DNA from: RGIG1927 sp045546275
GTDB lineage: Bacteria; Bacillota; Clostridia; UMGS1883
Assembly (NCBI GenBank): GCA_045546275.1
Contig: JAZQCM010000036.1
Span: 1 to 57,084 of the forward strand
Direction: 5' to 3'
Length of the DNA stretch: 57,084 nucleotides
The notes under the pieces were generated by a model. The model saw only the letters and a list, made by a program, of their open reading frames with translations, ran no database searches and was not told the origin of the DNA. How positions within the stretch are numbered: the first letter of the stretch is position 1; each line of letters begins with the position of its first letter. Shown here piece after piece: positions 26,501 to 36,400 of this stretch. The position numbers and the translations under genes were made by a program.

Positions 26501-28913
26501 ATATTCCGCTTTCCATGAAGAGAACCGTGTCGGGAATTGTAACCTCTTCAAGAGAGTTGCAGTTCACAAAAACTGACCTGGGAAGGAAACCTACGCCCTC
26601 GGTGATTTCGACTTTTTTAAGAGAGGAACAGCCGTTGAAGGCGCTTTGTCCAATGCTTGTCACACTCTCGGGTAAAACAATTTCCGTAACTGCTGTGCAG
26701 CTGTTAAAGGCACTCGTGCTTATTGTTGTGATGCCTTCTTCAAGAGTTATTGTTTTGAGATTTGCACAATTTGCAAAAATGCTTGAAGGAATAGTATTAA
26801 CGCTGCCGGGTACAGTTACCTTTGTAAGAAGCGAACAACGCTGGAAAAGACTGCTTCCGATTTTTGTCACAGTTTCGGGAATGTGGAATTCTTCAAGACC
26901 GGAGTATGCAAAGGCATATGAACCAATCTCTGTAACAGAGCTCATGTTCACCTTTTTCAAGCCACCACACTCATAGAAGGCATAGTCGGGAATTTTCGTC
27001 ACAGAACTTGGGATTGTGATTTCATTAAGGTTCGGACAATGGTAAAAGGCATATGAACCAATTTCCAAAAGTCCTTCGTGTAACTTAAAGCTCTGTGCGT
27101 CACAATTGCGGAACGCATTGTTGGAAAGCTTTGTCACTGATTTGGGGATTTCATAGTTTTCAACAAACTTGAGGCAGTCTTCAAAGGCATAAGAACCTAT
27201 GCTTGTAATTGAGTCGTGAAGTCTGATGTCATTAAGTCCCTCGGAGCCGCTGAAGGCATAGTCGGGGATGACGGCGACAGTTGTCGGGATTGTGATGTTT
27301 GTGAGCTTTGTGCAGGCACGAAACGCACTCGCACCAATTTCAGTCAAGCCCTCGGGCAAGTAAATGCTTGTTATTCCGCTTCTTTCGAATGCATTTGCAC
27401 CGATTTTTTCCACGGTTTCGGGCAACACAAAATCAACAGAGCTCAAAGAGTATTTAAAGGCACTTGCACCAATTTCTGTCACAGGACCATTGAAGGTGAC
27501 ATCGGTGAGCTTTGAGCAGTTTGCAAACATACTTGCAGGGATTTTTGTCATTGCTTCAGGAAGGCTCACAGAGGCAAGTATGTCACAGCTTTCAAAAACG
27601 CCGCTGCCCCATGTTACATTGCCTGTGGGAAGAGTTAAGCTTTCGAGTGCATCGAAATTATAAAAAGCGCTGTTCCCCACAGCAGTCAGGGAGTTGGGCA
27701 AAGTAAGGGTTTTTACCTTTTTTAACCCGGAAAAAGCATTTGCTTCTATGGTTGTGATGGAGTTGTTGAACACGATTTCGCCAACTTGACTACAACCTTC
27801 AAAGGCGTATTTACCAACTGACAAAATGCCCTCACCAAACGTTATTTTTTCAAGCTTTTCCATGTCACGGAAGTTATTTTTACCTATTCTTGTGATTTTA
27901 TCGTCCAAAACAATTTCTGTCACGAAATCTTCGTAGTCTTCCCAGGGAATTGCATTTGTCTCAAGGTCGGGCATTTCACCTTCGCCCTCAAGAACAAGCT
28001 GACGCTTCGTATTCACATACCAGTTTATGCTTTCTGTCAGACTGCCTTCGATAAGCTTTGCGTCGGGCAAGGGAGTTCCTTCGAAAACAAAGGAGTATTC
28101 CTTTGCAATGTCTTCTGCAACTGAGCCTGTATAGCCGTAAACCACAGCAGTCTTGGGAACCGATGTGAATGCAAGAGAGCCGTATTTAATAACCGTGTAG
28201 GGAATTGTTATTGATTTTAATGATGTACAGCTTAAGAACACACAGTCCCCGATTACGGTGAGCTTGTCATGAAGCACAATTTCTTCCAATGCTGCACAGC
28301 CGTTGAAGGCACTGGCATTGAGAGTGGCGACTTCTTTGGACAAGGTGACGCTCTTCAATTTTTCACAGCTGTTGAAGGCATCTGCTCCAATCACAGTTAC
28401 CGTGTCGGGGATAACGATTTCTTCAAGTGCTTTACAGCGGAAGAAAGTATCTTCAGGGATAATTGTGATGTTCTCGGGAAGCTTGACGCTTTTAAGCTTA
28501 TAGCACTGATAGAACATTTCATAGCCCATGGTGTGCACACCGCCGGGAATGACAATCTCTGTCAACGCATTACAGTTATAGAATGCTCTTTTGCCGATGC
28601 TTTCAAGAGTTGACGGAAGTGAAACGGAGGTCAGTGCAGTTTCGCTGTGGAAGCTGTAATCACTTATGCTTGTGATGCCCTCCTCTACTACAACCGTTTT
28701 TATACTGCTGCGGTTAGAATACCACGGCACGCTTGAATAGCCGCTGTAGTTTTTCATTTCGCCGCTTCCCGAAAGGGTAAGCGTTCCGCTTTCTAAGCTC
28801 CATGTTATATCTGTACCGCAGGTTCCGCTTGTCGCAGCAGATACAAACACACAGCCAAGGCTTATTACAAGTATTGCAACAATCGCCAATGCCACAACAA
28901 TTTTCTTTTTCAT
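23553..28913 (-). CDS. Giant BspA-type leucine-rich-repeat surface/secreted protein
   Basis: A 1786-aa secreted protein. The signal peptide is at residues 1-27 (KKKIVVALAIVAILVISLGC). The body alternates two elements. The first is a beta-rich module of the form W-x-L-x-x-x-G-x-L-T-L-S-G-x-G-x-M...PW, which I count eight times (first GTDITWSLESGTLTLSGSGE). The second is runs of BspA/LRR_5 leucine-rich repeats (LTSVSLPSTLESIGKRAFYN, LEEIVIPDTVTVIGADAFNS). Most blocks end in a G-Y-x-x-S-x-A-E...FVSLG cap. BspA proteins mediate adhesion and host or matrix binding. The end (ETYTKIMSN) carries no SLH, LPXTG or other anchor, so how it is held is unclear. It has its own leader and terminator. Confidence 0.92.
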   Translation of the reverse strand: MKKKIVVALAIVAILVISLGCVFVSAATSGTCGTDITWSLESGTLTLSGSGEMKNYSGYSSVPWYSNRSSIKTVVVEEGITSISDYSFHSETALTSVSLPSTLESIGKRAFYNCNALTEIVIPGGVHTMGYEMFYQCYKLKSVKLPENITIIPEDTFFRCKALEEIVIPDTVTVIGADAFNSCEKLKSVTLSKEVATLNASAFNGCAALEEIVLHDKLTVIGDCVFLSCTSLKSITIPYTVIKYGSLAFTSVPKTAVVYGYTGSVAEDIAKEYSFVFEGTPLPDAKLIEGSLTESINWYVNTKRQLVLEGEGEMPDLETNAIPWEDYEDFVTEIVLDDKITRIGKNNFRDMEKLEKITFGEGILSVGKYAFEGCSQVGEIVFNNSITTIEANAFSGLKKVKTLTLPNSLTAVGNSAFYNFDALESLTLPTGNVTWGSGVFESCDILASVSLPEAMTKIPASMFANCSKLTDVTFNGPVTEIGASAFKYSLSSVDFVLPETVEKIGANAFERSGITSIYLPEGLTEIGASAFRACTKLTNITIPTTVAVIPDYAFSGSEGLNDIRLHDSITSIGSYAFEDCLKFVENYEIPKSVTKLSNNAFRNCDAQSFKLHEGLLEIGSYAFYHCPNLNEITIPSSVTKIPDYAFYECGGLKKVNMSSVTEIGSYAFAYSGLEEFHIPETVTKIGSSLFQRCSLLTKVTVPGSVNTIPSSIFANCANLKTITLEEGITTISTSAFNSCTAVTEIVLPESVTSIGQSAFNGCSSLKKVEITEGVGFLPRSVFVNCNSLEEVTIPDTVLFMESGIFFNVPETVVIKGYNDTVAEEYALANNYTFVSLGEKSEKVSASGSFDNISWSLTNFGNLTLSGSGNIPELAPPPWNKYYDYVKTITIKEGISAVDDIKVDRLDNLEKVTYHYSVGYIYSNNVNYMPDGAVVEGYSESCAQYIADKYSCEFVSLGKSPLTLMRSGQIKDTDIKWEMYSDGTLNLTGTGKTGDFSDDTTLPWWYYFNYIKTIKVGEGITRLGKIYLDEYPKLENLEVHHSVIYIYNSLKLFVNDNITITGYTHSIAEFLANTQGHNFVSLGEMPECVIVSGSVGDETTYSIDSRGTLTISGRGETDKYTGSSSSGTVPWYYYRNYVKKLICEEGVTLLDYWNGNEHENIKEIELHYSLLLGRDFENFGEGVTITGYEKSFAEGLASETGAKFVSLGVMPEDDVIVGTLENVTWSLNGYGKLTLSGEGNVVHYYTGNEYPWYPYQTIIKELYVNEGITQIPAYVLGYYDDYAVTKVTMPVSVTSFSTNGIETGAVFYCYKYSFTHDKVEPLTRYNLEFIGIAPKVVVEEGTFGDLITWRYYNHRILELEGEGAMPDEKVPWDQYKKSIEKVEISENITTIASNAFTNAPITEFEFSDKLTKIGYSAFGSTLLTEAIIPESVTSVGNQAFYACGLLEEITIPENLIVANFNMVKDCNSLKKIHGYTNSFAERLADETQVEFVSMGEAERYFERADITENVWVEADNLGYLTFKGKGEIPAQNVTYPTEDTPWGKFISDNLHTIVVEGTITKIGDEAFDGMETIENVIIHEGVKKIGKYSFSHMNITEIYFPDSIKEMDEYTFWGCYNLETVRFGKELDVIPTGCFHYCSNLKYVEIPQYIEEISAYSFYQTGNVEYIHYLGSEWRWENYVTGRENLPEGAVVLFESSIPEESKIEVKSVVKNTKAIKVTITQQLLGSEGAYLAAYDSDGAMTELVRIVPGTTEYSLDRKSAVIKVFLWNSTKGLVPISETYTKIMSN

Positions 28914-28986
28914 GTTTTTCTCTCCTTTATAAGATAAATTCTTCTGATAATTATAAACGTCTTTATACTGTTTTATAAATTTAAAA

Positions 28987-29007
28987 AGCGTAGCTTGTGG
29001 CTACGCT
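28987..29007 (-). terminator. Leader terminator-like hairpin before the BspA-type gene
   Basis: On the minus strand AGCGTAGC-cacaa-GCTACGCT is followed by TTTTTAAATTT, about 75 nt before the ATG. It lies between the structured leader and the gene, so it could act as an attenuator. Confidence 0.6.
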
Positions 29008-29030
29008 GAAAAACACATAGCCCACTTTGC

Positions 29031-29149
29031 TGCGACACAAAATCTTAAGCATTACCGTAAGGATATGCGAAATAAGGCATATGCGTTTTTACCGGAATAA
29101 GAAACACATACCCCCTACGGATAATCCGCTATTAAGATTTCATGTCGCA
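29031..29149 (-). ncRNA. Structured leader RNA element of the BspA-type gene
   Basis: A 119-nt element closed by an 18-bp helix between 29149-29132 and 29048-29031. In minus-strand RNA the helix is continuous because its two imperfect positions are G-U pairs; in plus-strand RNA they are C-A mismatches. Inside, CCGUAGGG pairs with CCUUACGG and GUAUGUG with CGCAUAU, again completed only by G-U pairs in the minus sense. A possible -10 (TATAGT, 29157-29152) ends 2 bp upstream of the helix. A riboswitch-like leader is possible; a decayed inverted-repeat mobile element is the alternative. Confidence 0.5.
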
Positions 29150-29198
29150 CAACTATACTATCACAAAAAAATCAAACTGTCTACTGTATTTTTACACG

Positions 29199-29232
29199 AA
29201 AAAAGGCAACTTTCTAAAAAAGTTGCCTTTTC
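29199..29232 (-). terminator. Terminator of the GH43-like gene
   Basis: AAAGGCAACTTT and AAAGTTGCCTTT form a stem followed by TTTTTTC on the minus strand, just past the stop codon. Confidence 0.85.
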
Positions 29233-29234
29233 TA

Positions 29235-30143
29235 TTAGCCAAATGCTTTTATTAATCTGTCGTATTCTTCCATTGTGATGGTAAGTACGCCGCCATGACG
29301 GAACTGAATTTCGGTATGGAATTCAGCTTCATCCTTTGTAAACTGGCCTTTGTCCAGATCATCTGTTACAAAGGGAGCGTAGCCAAGGTTTGCACCATAC
29401 TGGTCAAGGAAAAGACACCATCTGCCATCGGGAAGCTGACAGCACTGAGGTCCTTCAACACCATGAACCTGGCTGAGATTAGAATCAACAATTTCAAATG
29501 TGCCTGAAAGAGATGTGCTCCTTGACATAAGAATGCACTTGCTGGACTCGTCCTTGGAGAAACGGTAGTAAACGCCGTTGTGTTCAACAATATCGGTATC
29601 GATAACGTCACAATCACGTTCTATGTACACTTCGCAAGGAGTAAAGGTTTTAAAGTCCTTTGTTCTGGACTGGAAAATCTTATGATGACCCTTTCCGTAG
29701 TCAACACGGGATGCCCAGAATACCATGTAGTTGTCCTGTTCCTTGTCGTAAACAACCTCAGGTGCCCATGTGCAACCTGCATCGGGACGGGAAACTGTCA
29801 CAGCTCTTGTTTCGCTCCAGTTTACCAAGTCGTCGCTTTCCCAAACTAAAATGTCGTGGCTACCGTTCTTTGTAGCACTGCCCCAATGGTCGGGACGAAG
29901 GAAAACGTTAAGGTCGGTACCTACCATGTAGAACTTGTTACCTTCCTTTGCACGGATGATAAAGGGGTCACGGATGCCCTTTTCACCGATTTCGGATATT
30001 ATAATGGGCTTTTTATTGTTAAGAGTTTTCCAATTTAATCCGTCAAGGCTTACAGAGAAATAAATCTGCTCACTCATGGGAGTATTGGGATGTGTATCTG
30101 TAAAATGCACAAATAAAAATGCTTCTTTTTTAGCGTTACTCAA
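29235..30143 (-). CDS. GH43-like five-bladed beta-propeller glycosidase (cytoplasmic)
   Basis: A protein of about 302 aa without a signal peptide. It has the GH43 layout: a first-blade acidic residue in KGIRDPFI, a VWESDDLVNWSETRAV blade, a second acid in VIDTDIVEHNGVYYRFSKDE and a glutamate in VHGVEGPQCCQL. These would be the base, pKa modulator and acid of an inverting arabinofuranosidase or xylosidase. No ATG is available; TTG at 30143 follows AAAGGA by 9 nt, and an earlier TTG at 30152 overlaps that site. It has its own promoter and terminator. It probably cleaves imported arabino- or xylo-oligosaccharides, but the substrate is inferred from family only. Confidence 0.75.
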   Translation of the reverse strand: MSNAKKEAFLFVHFTDTHPNTPMSEQIYFSVSLDGLNWKTLNNKKPIIISEIGEKGIRDPFIIRAKEGNKFYMVGTDLNVFLRPDHWGSATKNGSHDILVWESDDLVNWSETRAVTVSRPDAGCTWAPEVVYDKEQDNYMVFWASRVDYGKGHHKIFQSRTKDFKTFTPCEVYIERDCDVIDTDIVEHNGVYYRFSKDESSKCILMSRSTSLSGTFEIVDSNLSQVHGVEGPQCCQLPDGRWCLFLDQYGANLGYAPFVTDDLDKGQFTKDEAEFHTEIQFRHGGVLTITMEEYDRLIKAFG

Positions 30144-30181
30144 AATGATCAATCCTTTCTGTCAAAAGTACCCTACAAGGT

Positions 30182-30210
30182 ATCGTATCACTTTTAAAAA
30201 AAGATGTCAA
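30182..30210 (-). promoter_or_regulatory. Promoter of the GH43-like gene
   Basis: TTGACA (30210-30205), 17-bp spacer, TACGAT (30187-30182) on the minus strand, about 40 bp before the start codon. Confidence 0.75.
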
Positions 30211-30236
30211 CCTTTTACAAGAAAGATTTTTGCTAA

Positions 30237-33200
30237 TTAGTACTGGAACGTGCGGATAAATCTGCATCTTAAGCCATCATTCCATACCATGGAATCATCA
30301 GGCTCTGCTTCCCATCCGCCTATACCTGTATTTAATATAAGTCTTAAATTTTTCTGAAATTCAAGGGTTGAATTGTTGTGTGTTCTTTGGAACATTTTGC
30401 CGTCAACAAAGAACTTTATGTAGTCGTAGCCCCAGTCCATGGAAAAGGTGTGGTAGTCTGTTGTAATGTTAATATTATCCTTGGAGCTTTTTCCGAAAAG
30501 GTTGTTTTTGTCGTTTTCCCCGTGGATGGCTGTGTGCCAGGCCTTTGCGCCGTAAGAAGAGGAAAGGGTTTCAAAAATATCAATTTCGGGTGGCCAGGAA
30601 TCACGGCCTGTGAGCCAGAATGCATTCCAGTAGCCAATGGGACTTTCAGGCTGTTTAAAGCTGCCTTCAATAAAACAATTTTTGTTGTAGACCTTATTTT
30701 GTATGCTCACAACGCCAACGTAGCCCTTCCATCTTTCCCAGGTTTTGTTCCATTTATTGTACTGTATGCCTGTTTCTCCGCTCTTGTCAGTGGGCCAGCC
30801 TGATACTTTTGTTGCCTTTAAGAGCAACTCACCGTTTTCAACAATTACATTGTTCTTTGTGATAAGACCTGAGTGATTATAGGAGTCATTTGTGGGATTG
30901 TTGCCCTTCCAAGGATAATTTGTCCACCATTTGGAGGAAATTGAATTGCCATAGAAATTGTCGGCAACAAATTCGCTGGCTTCACTCTTAAGATAGAAGC
31001 AGCCCTGTGCTTCGCTCCACTTTTTCCAGGGCTTTAAGTCGCCCTTCTTTTTATCGGTGGTTGTGTCGTAGAGGAATTTGTCCTCGTTGTCACGCTGGAG
31101 ATAGGTTTTATAGGAATAGGTCTTGCCCGTGTAATAACCTACGTTTTCAACTTCTTCTTTCATAAAGGTGGCTCTTGCATAGAAATCACCTGTGTTCTGA
31201 AGCTTTTTAAGGTAAAAAGCATCGCTTTCAGCCGTGATAAAATAACCCGGGTTAGTTACCGATTCCAAGCTTACGCCTGTGCCGATAAGTCCCTTGCGCT
31301 CCACGAAGCGTGTTACGGCAGGGTTTTTATCCGCCGCAACGGAAAGGACGGCATCTGTGCCGTTGTGATAAACATATCGTCCGTAATAATCACCGCTTGA
31401 AGTGGGATAGTCGGACAGACGCACCGCTTCAAGGCGCACTATGCCGTTTGCGCTGTCAGCACTTTCGCTTAATCCCCTATCTCTGTCAACATGGCGGAGA
31501 GTGAAATCCGAAAGGGTGATTTCACTTGTTGCGCCTGCACCTGTGTTTAAAACAAGGGTGTTTGCTTCAAGATATGTCCATGTGGTGTTTCTTGTAAGCT
31601 CTGCGTCAGAATTTGAAAAATAAAGCTTTTGCGTTTCTTCATTTTCGCTATCCTTTACTTTGATTAAAAAGCTTCGCTCACTCGGAGAAACTCCTATTTC
31701 AAAATGAACGTTTTCCCCCTTATTAAAGGACTTTTCAAAAAGTGCAACAGGAGATGCTTCATTGAAATAGTTACTTGTCATTCTATTTATTTTAAATTTT
31801 TCGCCGTCGTTGTCAAACCTTAATTGGAGAGCTGAATAGTTGTCAATATCCGCACCGCCTGTAATATAGCCGTCGGTTATGGACACACCGCTGTAGTATA
31901 GATTGCCGCTAAGATTAAGGTCAAAGGCAATTTCGTAATCCTCACGGTTTTTTGGTGTATTATAGGTTTTCTGGGCAATAATTCCACCTGCACCGGCGAA
32001 GGGTTCTTCGCCTCCGAAAGCCTTGATTTCAGAAATACGTATCCAGCCTGCAGCGGAATCTGCTCTTTTGTAAAAACGGTACCGTATGTATCTTGCCTGT
32101 GTCATGGGCACGTCAATATACTGTATGTCATTGGTGTTTGCCGCTGTTGTTTTAGGTAAAAGGGTTTTATAGCTCTTTCCGTCAGTTGAGGCTTCAACGC
32201 CGAAGGTATATGTTCTTTCGTTGCCCAAATCAAAGCCAATACCCACCTTGGAAACATACAATTCTTTTCCCAGGTCTGCCACAAGGTAAGCAGTGCTTGT
32301 GTCGGAAACGTTTGCCGCTGTCCAGATTGTGGATAAATCATTGTCCAGCACATTTGTGTGATGATTGTTTGCCTCAGGTGTCTGGGATGCGGTAACCGTG
32401 GCTATGGTTGCCTCCTCCATCACTTCTCTGCCAACGTTATCGTAAAGATAAATGCCTTTGTCAGTTTCCTCGCTGTAAAGAGAGTCGCCCAAGGCAGGCA
32501 CATAGTCGGTAAAGTTCATTTCGTCCATTGCCGAAACCGACCAGTCTTCCGCTTTTTCCATTAAAAGTGCGCCCAAAGTGTCCTTATAGCCGTAGGTTTC
32601 AATTTCACCAATACGACACCATGCGCCGTTGTCGGTTCTGCCGAAAAGATTAAGGCGGATAAACTTTGCTCTTACATGAGGCAAGTTAATATATTGCATT
32701 TCGTCTGTTTTTTTGCTTGTTGTTTTTTGCAAAAGTGTAGTAAAGCTTTCCCCGTCTTCACTTGAAGAAACGGAATAAATATATTCACGCTCGCTTCCCA
32801 GATTAAACGCTATACCAATACGGGATAAAATATAATCGTCCCCCAAATAAATTGTTACGTTTTCGGGGTTTTCTTCACTTGCACCACTAACTGTCCAGAT
32901 TGTGTTCAAATCTGAGTCAGCCACATTTCCTGCAGAGTTCTGGGGCTCGGGAGTGAAGGATGCAAAGGCGTCAGAGGATGTGTAGGGGATTTTGATTTCG
33001 CTCTCGGTTATTGTTTCACATTTTTCGCTTGTAAAGGAAGGCGAAAGAGGTTTGAGAAAATCCTCCCAAACGTAAATTTCAGAGTTTTTGCCTGCTGTGT
33101 AGGAAAATGCCGCTTTTTCGCCTTTTGCCACAGTTTCTTTATAAGATTGTGCCTCTTTAAGACTGCCGTCACCATTGAAAGATGCAACATATACCTTAAA

Positions 33201-33365
33201 TTTTTTGGTATTTTCTCCTTGGTTTTCAGCTTTCACAACAAAGGCTGTGCCTGTGCTCGTTGCAACACCTTCAACTTCCACCGAAGTTTCAGCACACAAA
33301 GCCGGCACGTAAATATGTCCTGAAATCATTAATAATATAAGTATAACAGATAAAACTTTTTTCAT
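30237..33365 (-). CDS. Secreted multidomain GH16 glycosidase (1042 aa)
   Basis: Signal peptide at 1-25, then an Ig-like region, two F5/8 type C (discoidin/CBM32-like) domains at about 137-265 (DSDLNTIWTVSG, FIRLNLFGRTDNG) and 325-445 (NDLSTIWTAANVS), a LamG-like sandwich at about 450-620, an AbfB/CBM42-like arabinose-binding domain at about 635-775 (FVERKGLIGTGVSLESVTNP) and a C-terminal GH16 domain from about 797. The GH16 signature EIDIFE (about 926-931) holds the nucleophile and acid/base glutamates. Likely an endo-beta-glucanase or galactanase acting outside the cell. AAAGGA precedes the ATG. It follows its paralog by 58 bp with a hairpin between them. The exact polysaccharide is unknown. 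Confidence 0.87.
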   Translation of the reverse strand: MKKVLSVILILLMISGHIYVPALCAETSVEVEGVATSTGTAFVVKAENQGENTKKFKVYVASFNGDGSLKEAQSYKETVAKGEKAAFSYTAGKNSEIYVWEDFLKPLSPSFTSEKCETITESEIKIPYTSSDAFASFTPEPQNSAGNVADSDLNTIWTVSGASEENPENVTIYLGDDYILSRIGIAFNLGSEREYIYSVSSSEDGESFTTLLQKTTSKKTDEMQYINLPHVRAKFIRLNLFGRTDNGAWCRIGEIETYGYKDTLGALLMEKAEDWSVSAMDEMNFTDYVPALGDSLYSEETDKGIYLYDNVGREVMEEATIATVTASQTPEANNHHTNVLDNDLSTIWTAANVSDTSTAYLVADLGKELYVSKVGIGFDLGNERTYTFGVEASTDGKSYKTLLPKTTAANTNDIQYIDVPMTQARYIRYRFYKRADSAAGWIRISEIKAFGGEEPFAGAGGIIAQKTYNTPKNREDYEIAFDLNLSGNLYYSGVSITDGYITGGADIDNYSALQLRFDNDGEKFKINRMTSNYFNEASPVALFEKSFNKGENVHFEIGVSPSERSFLIKVKDSENEETQKLYFSNSDAELTRNTTWTYLEANTLVLNTGAGATSEITLSDFTLRHVDRDRGLSESADSANGIVRLEAVRLSDYPTSSGDYYGRYVYHNGTDAVLSVAADKNPAVTRFVERKGLIGTGVSLESVTNPGYFITAESDAFYLKKLQNTGDFYARATFMKEEVENVGYYTGKTYSYKTYLQRDNEDKFLYDTTTDKKKGDLKPWKKWSEAQGCFYLKSEASEFVADNFYGNSISSKWWTNYPWKGNNPTNDSYNHSGLITKNNVIVENGELLLKATKVSGWPTDKSGETGIQYNKWNKTWERWKGYVGVVSIQNKVYNKNCFIEGSFKQPESPIGYWNAFWLTGRDSWPPEIDIFETLSSSYGAKAWHTAIHGENDKNNLFGKSSKDNINITTDYHTFSMDWGYDYIKFFVDGKMFQRTHNNSTLEFQKNLRLILNTGIGGWEAEPDDSMVWNDGLRCRFIRTFQY

Positions 33366-33379
33366 TTAATCATATCCTT

Positions 33380-33418
33380 TTAGTAAAGAGGCGGTAGGCA
33401 GAGCCTACCGCCTCTTTC
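33380..33418 (-). terminator. Terminator/attenuator between the two GH16 genes
   Basis: AAAGAGGCGGTAGGC and GCCTACCGCCTCTTT form a 15-bp stem with a 3-nt loop. Only a short T-run (TTTACT) follows on the minus strand, so it may allow partial read-through into the downstream GH16 gene. Confidence 0.7.
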
Positions 33419-33423
33419 TGTTT

Positions 33424-36400
33424 TTAATACTGCCAGCTCTTAAACCACTGCATGCTTAATGACTTTCCGTACTCACTGGGAGCGGCGGATTCCCATCCGC
33501 CAACACCGTTGTTAATAATAAGTACCATACCGCCTGCAGAATTCTGCACGTTAACAATGTCTCCTGTGTAACGCTTGAAAAGCTGTCCGTCATAATACAT
33601 ATCCATATAATCATAGCCCCAGTCAAGAGCGTAGCGATGGTATTCTGTACGAAGATTACTACCACCATACCAGTTGCCTTCTGCGCCGCCGGATTTATGC
33701 ATGTTGGTAAACCAGCCATGTGCGCCTGCACTACCCGAGGAGGACAAATATTCGAAAATATCTGTTTCGGGAGGCCAGAAATTCGCACCGGAAAGCCAGA
33801 ATGCTGTCCAATATCCATAACCCGCATTAGGCTGACGGAAGGTTCCCTCCATATAGCTCTGACGGTAATATTTAACGCTGCCATCATAAGCATTATTATT
33901 CTTATGAGGTGAAATTACGCCAACATAAGCCTTATACCTCTTCCATCCGCCTTCACCAAAGCCAAAGCTGTCCAGGTTAATACCTGTGTCGCCGTCGTCA
34001 TCCTTCGGCCATTCATCGGAGCCTATTTTGTTTGCCTTAAGGTGAATATTTCCGTCCTTTACCTCAATGGCACTTGCACGACAAAGACCATAGTGGTTGT
34101 GATGGTCGCCCCAGGGATACTTTGCAAGCCACTTATTTCTATCAAGGCTTGTACCCTTGAAGGAGTCGCTCACTCTTGAAGCAGTTGCTTCGTTACGCTG
34201 ATAGAAAATGGTGCGGTCACGGGAATGACGTTTCCATACAACCGTGCTACCATTATCGTTATAAAGATAACGGTCTCTGTCACGATATGCCGCATAGGAA
34301 ACTGTGCCCTTGCCGTAGCCCTTGGTGTCAATTACACCATCACGCTTTATAAAGGTAGCGTTTGCCTTATATCTTACGGTATTTGTAAATGGCTGTACCT
34401 GAAGCTTGTTTTCTGTGCCGGGAACAATAGTTAAGAAGTAACCGGGACGATTTGCAACCTCGAAGGAAACGCCGTCGGGGTCCATAAGACCACTTCTTTC
34501 AACAAAACGTGTATATGCAGGGTCCTGCTTTTCGGCAAAGTCACTTACTTCGTTACCCTGATGGTGAAGCATGTTACCTGTGCCGTGAGTTGCAACCAAG
34601 CGGAACATACCGTTAAGAGCACTCTTCACATTATCTGTTTTGCCAAGGTCGGTAACAGTAATATCACCAACATAAATGTCGCCAAAACCACCGATACCTG
34701 TGTTTACAGCAAGGCAGTTAACCTCCTTGCCAACCCAGTTTTCGTAATTTGTTGACATGTCAACAGTTCTTGTCTGACTGTTTACGCCGTCATCAATTGT
34801 GATTTCGCTCTGATATTTTGTGGGAGTAACCTTAATGGATACCTTCCAGGGATTACCCTTAGTTATGGGAGTATATCCACCTACAAGGGCAGAATAATCC
34901 CCTCCGTTAAAGGTGTTACCCGTGTATTTATTAAGCTGAAGATTGTTTTCATCGGCAGAAGAGGGCATGAACCTAAGCTGCATACCATAGCTTCCGTCAA
35001 CGCCGTTACTAAGGCTGAAACCACCGTAATTGTCGGCAACGGGAGCGTAGAGAGTGAAGTCAACCTTGTATGCATTGCCGTTTTGTGGTGTGGGGAAATT
35101 TACATATGCCATAACACCGCCTGCACCATTTGTTGCATCGGTTTCTCTTCCCACCTCATCATAAAGGTGAAGTGCGTTGCCTTCGATGCCGCTTTCTTCG
35201 GGAGCTTCACAAAGCTCTGCATAAAGCTTTTCACCTAAGGACCCTTCGTAAGGTGTATCACCCTTATCGTCAGCAATGTTCTTAAAACTCATTTCGCCGT
35301 TGTTTTCTTCTGTCATGTCAATGTTTGTAAGAACAGTTTCGGTATTTTCGTATTCATCATTTTCAAAATGAGTAACGCTTACTTCGTCCACATACATTTC
35401 AACACTTTTGCCTGCGCCTGTGTTGAAAAGAAGCCATTTTGCCTCTAAGCCTGACCACTGAGATGGTCGGGTCTGCTCAATAGAGTTGAAGGAGAAGTAC
35501 ATAGGCTTTGTTTCAGTGTTTACACCGTCAGTTACTGTAAAGTCACATATTCTTGCAGCTGCATCTATATCCATAGTAACAGTCCAAAGACGGTCCTTTT
35601 CAAAGGCTGTGTCCATAAAGCTTATAAGCGAGCCTTCGTTAAAGTAGTTACTTGTAATCTGACGAAGCTTAACCTTGTTACCATCATCAACATCCTCAAA
35701 ACGAACCTGGAGTGCGGCATACTTGCCATAATCCGCACCGCCCGAAAGCATTTCATCAGTTAATGAAAAACCGGACCAGTAGGTGTCGCTGTCTTTTCCG
35801 TTTTCCATTGTTTTGGGGACGAACATGTTGAATTCTACAACATATCTGCCTCTGTCGGGCGCAGTTTCCAGTCTTTTTGCAACTGTCATACCGCCTGCGC
35901 CGTTTGTTTCGTCGGTGGTTCTGCCAACGTAGTCAACCATACGGATAGCAGTTTCGCTTACACCCATACCTGCTTGTTGAGGAAGGTTTGCAATTTCGGC
36001 ATAAAGTTTTTCGCCCAAGGAAGGTGTGTAGTCACTGTAGCCATCCTCGGTCATTCTGCGCATAAGCCAGCCGTCAGCAATGGATTCGTCGCTTTCTTCG
36101 GGTAAAATTGTACCCTCAGCATCATCAAAGCTGAAAAGAGAAACCTCTTCGCCCATGTCAACAGGAAGCAACATGCCGTATGCTTCAATTTCACTTATCT
36201 GAACCCAGTTATTTGAATCGGGCTCCACTCTTTCAACCATTGTAATTCTTATGAACTTACCCACAGAATGTTCAAGGTCAAAATACTGAACCTCATTGGA
36301 AAGCTCACTTACAGTTTCACCTAAAACTTCGGTGTAGTTATTACCGTCACGTGATGTGGACACGGTGAAAACATACTGTCTTTCTGCTCCTGCACCAAAC

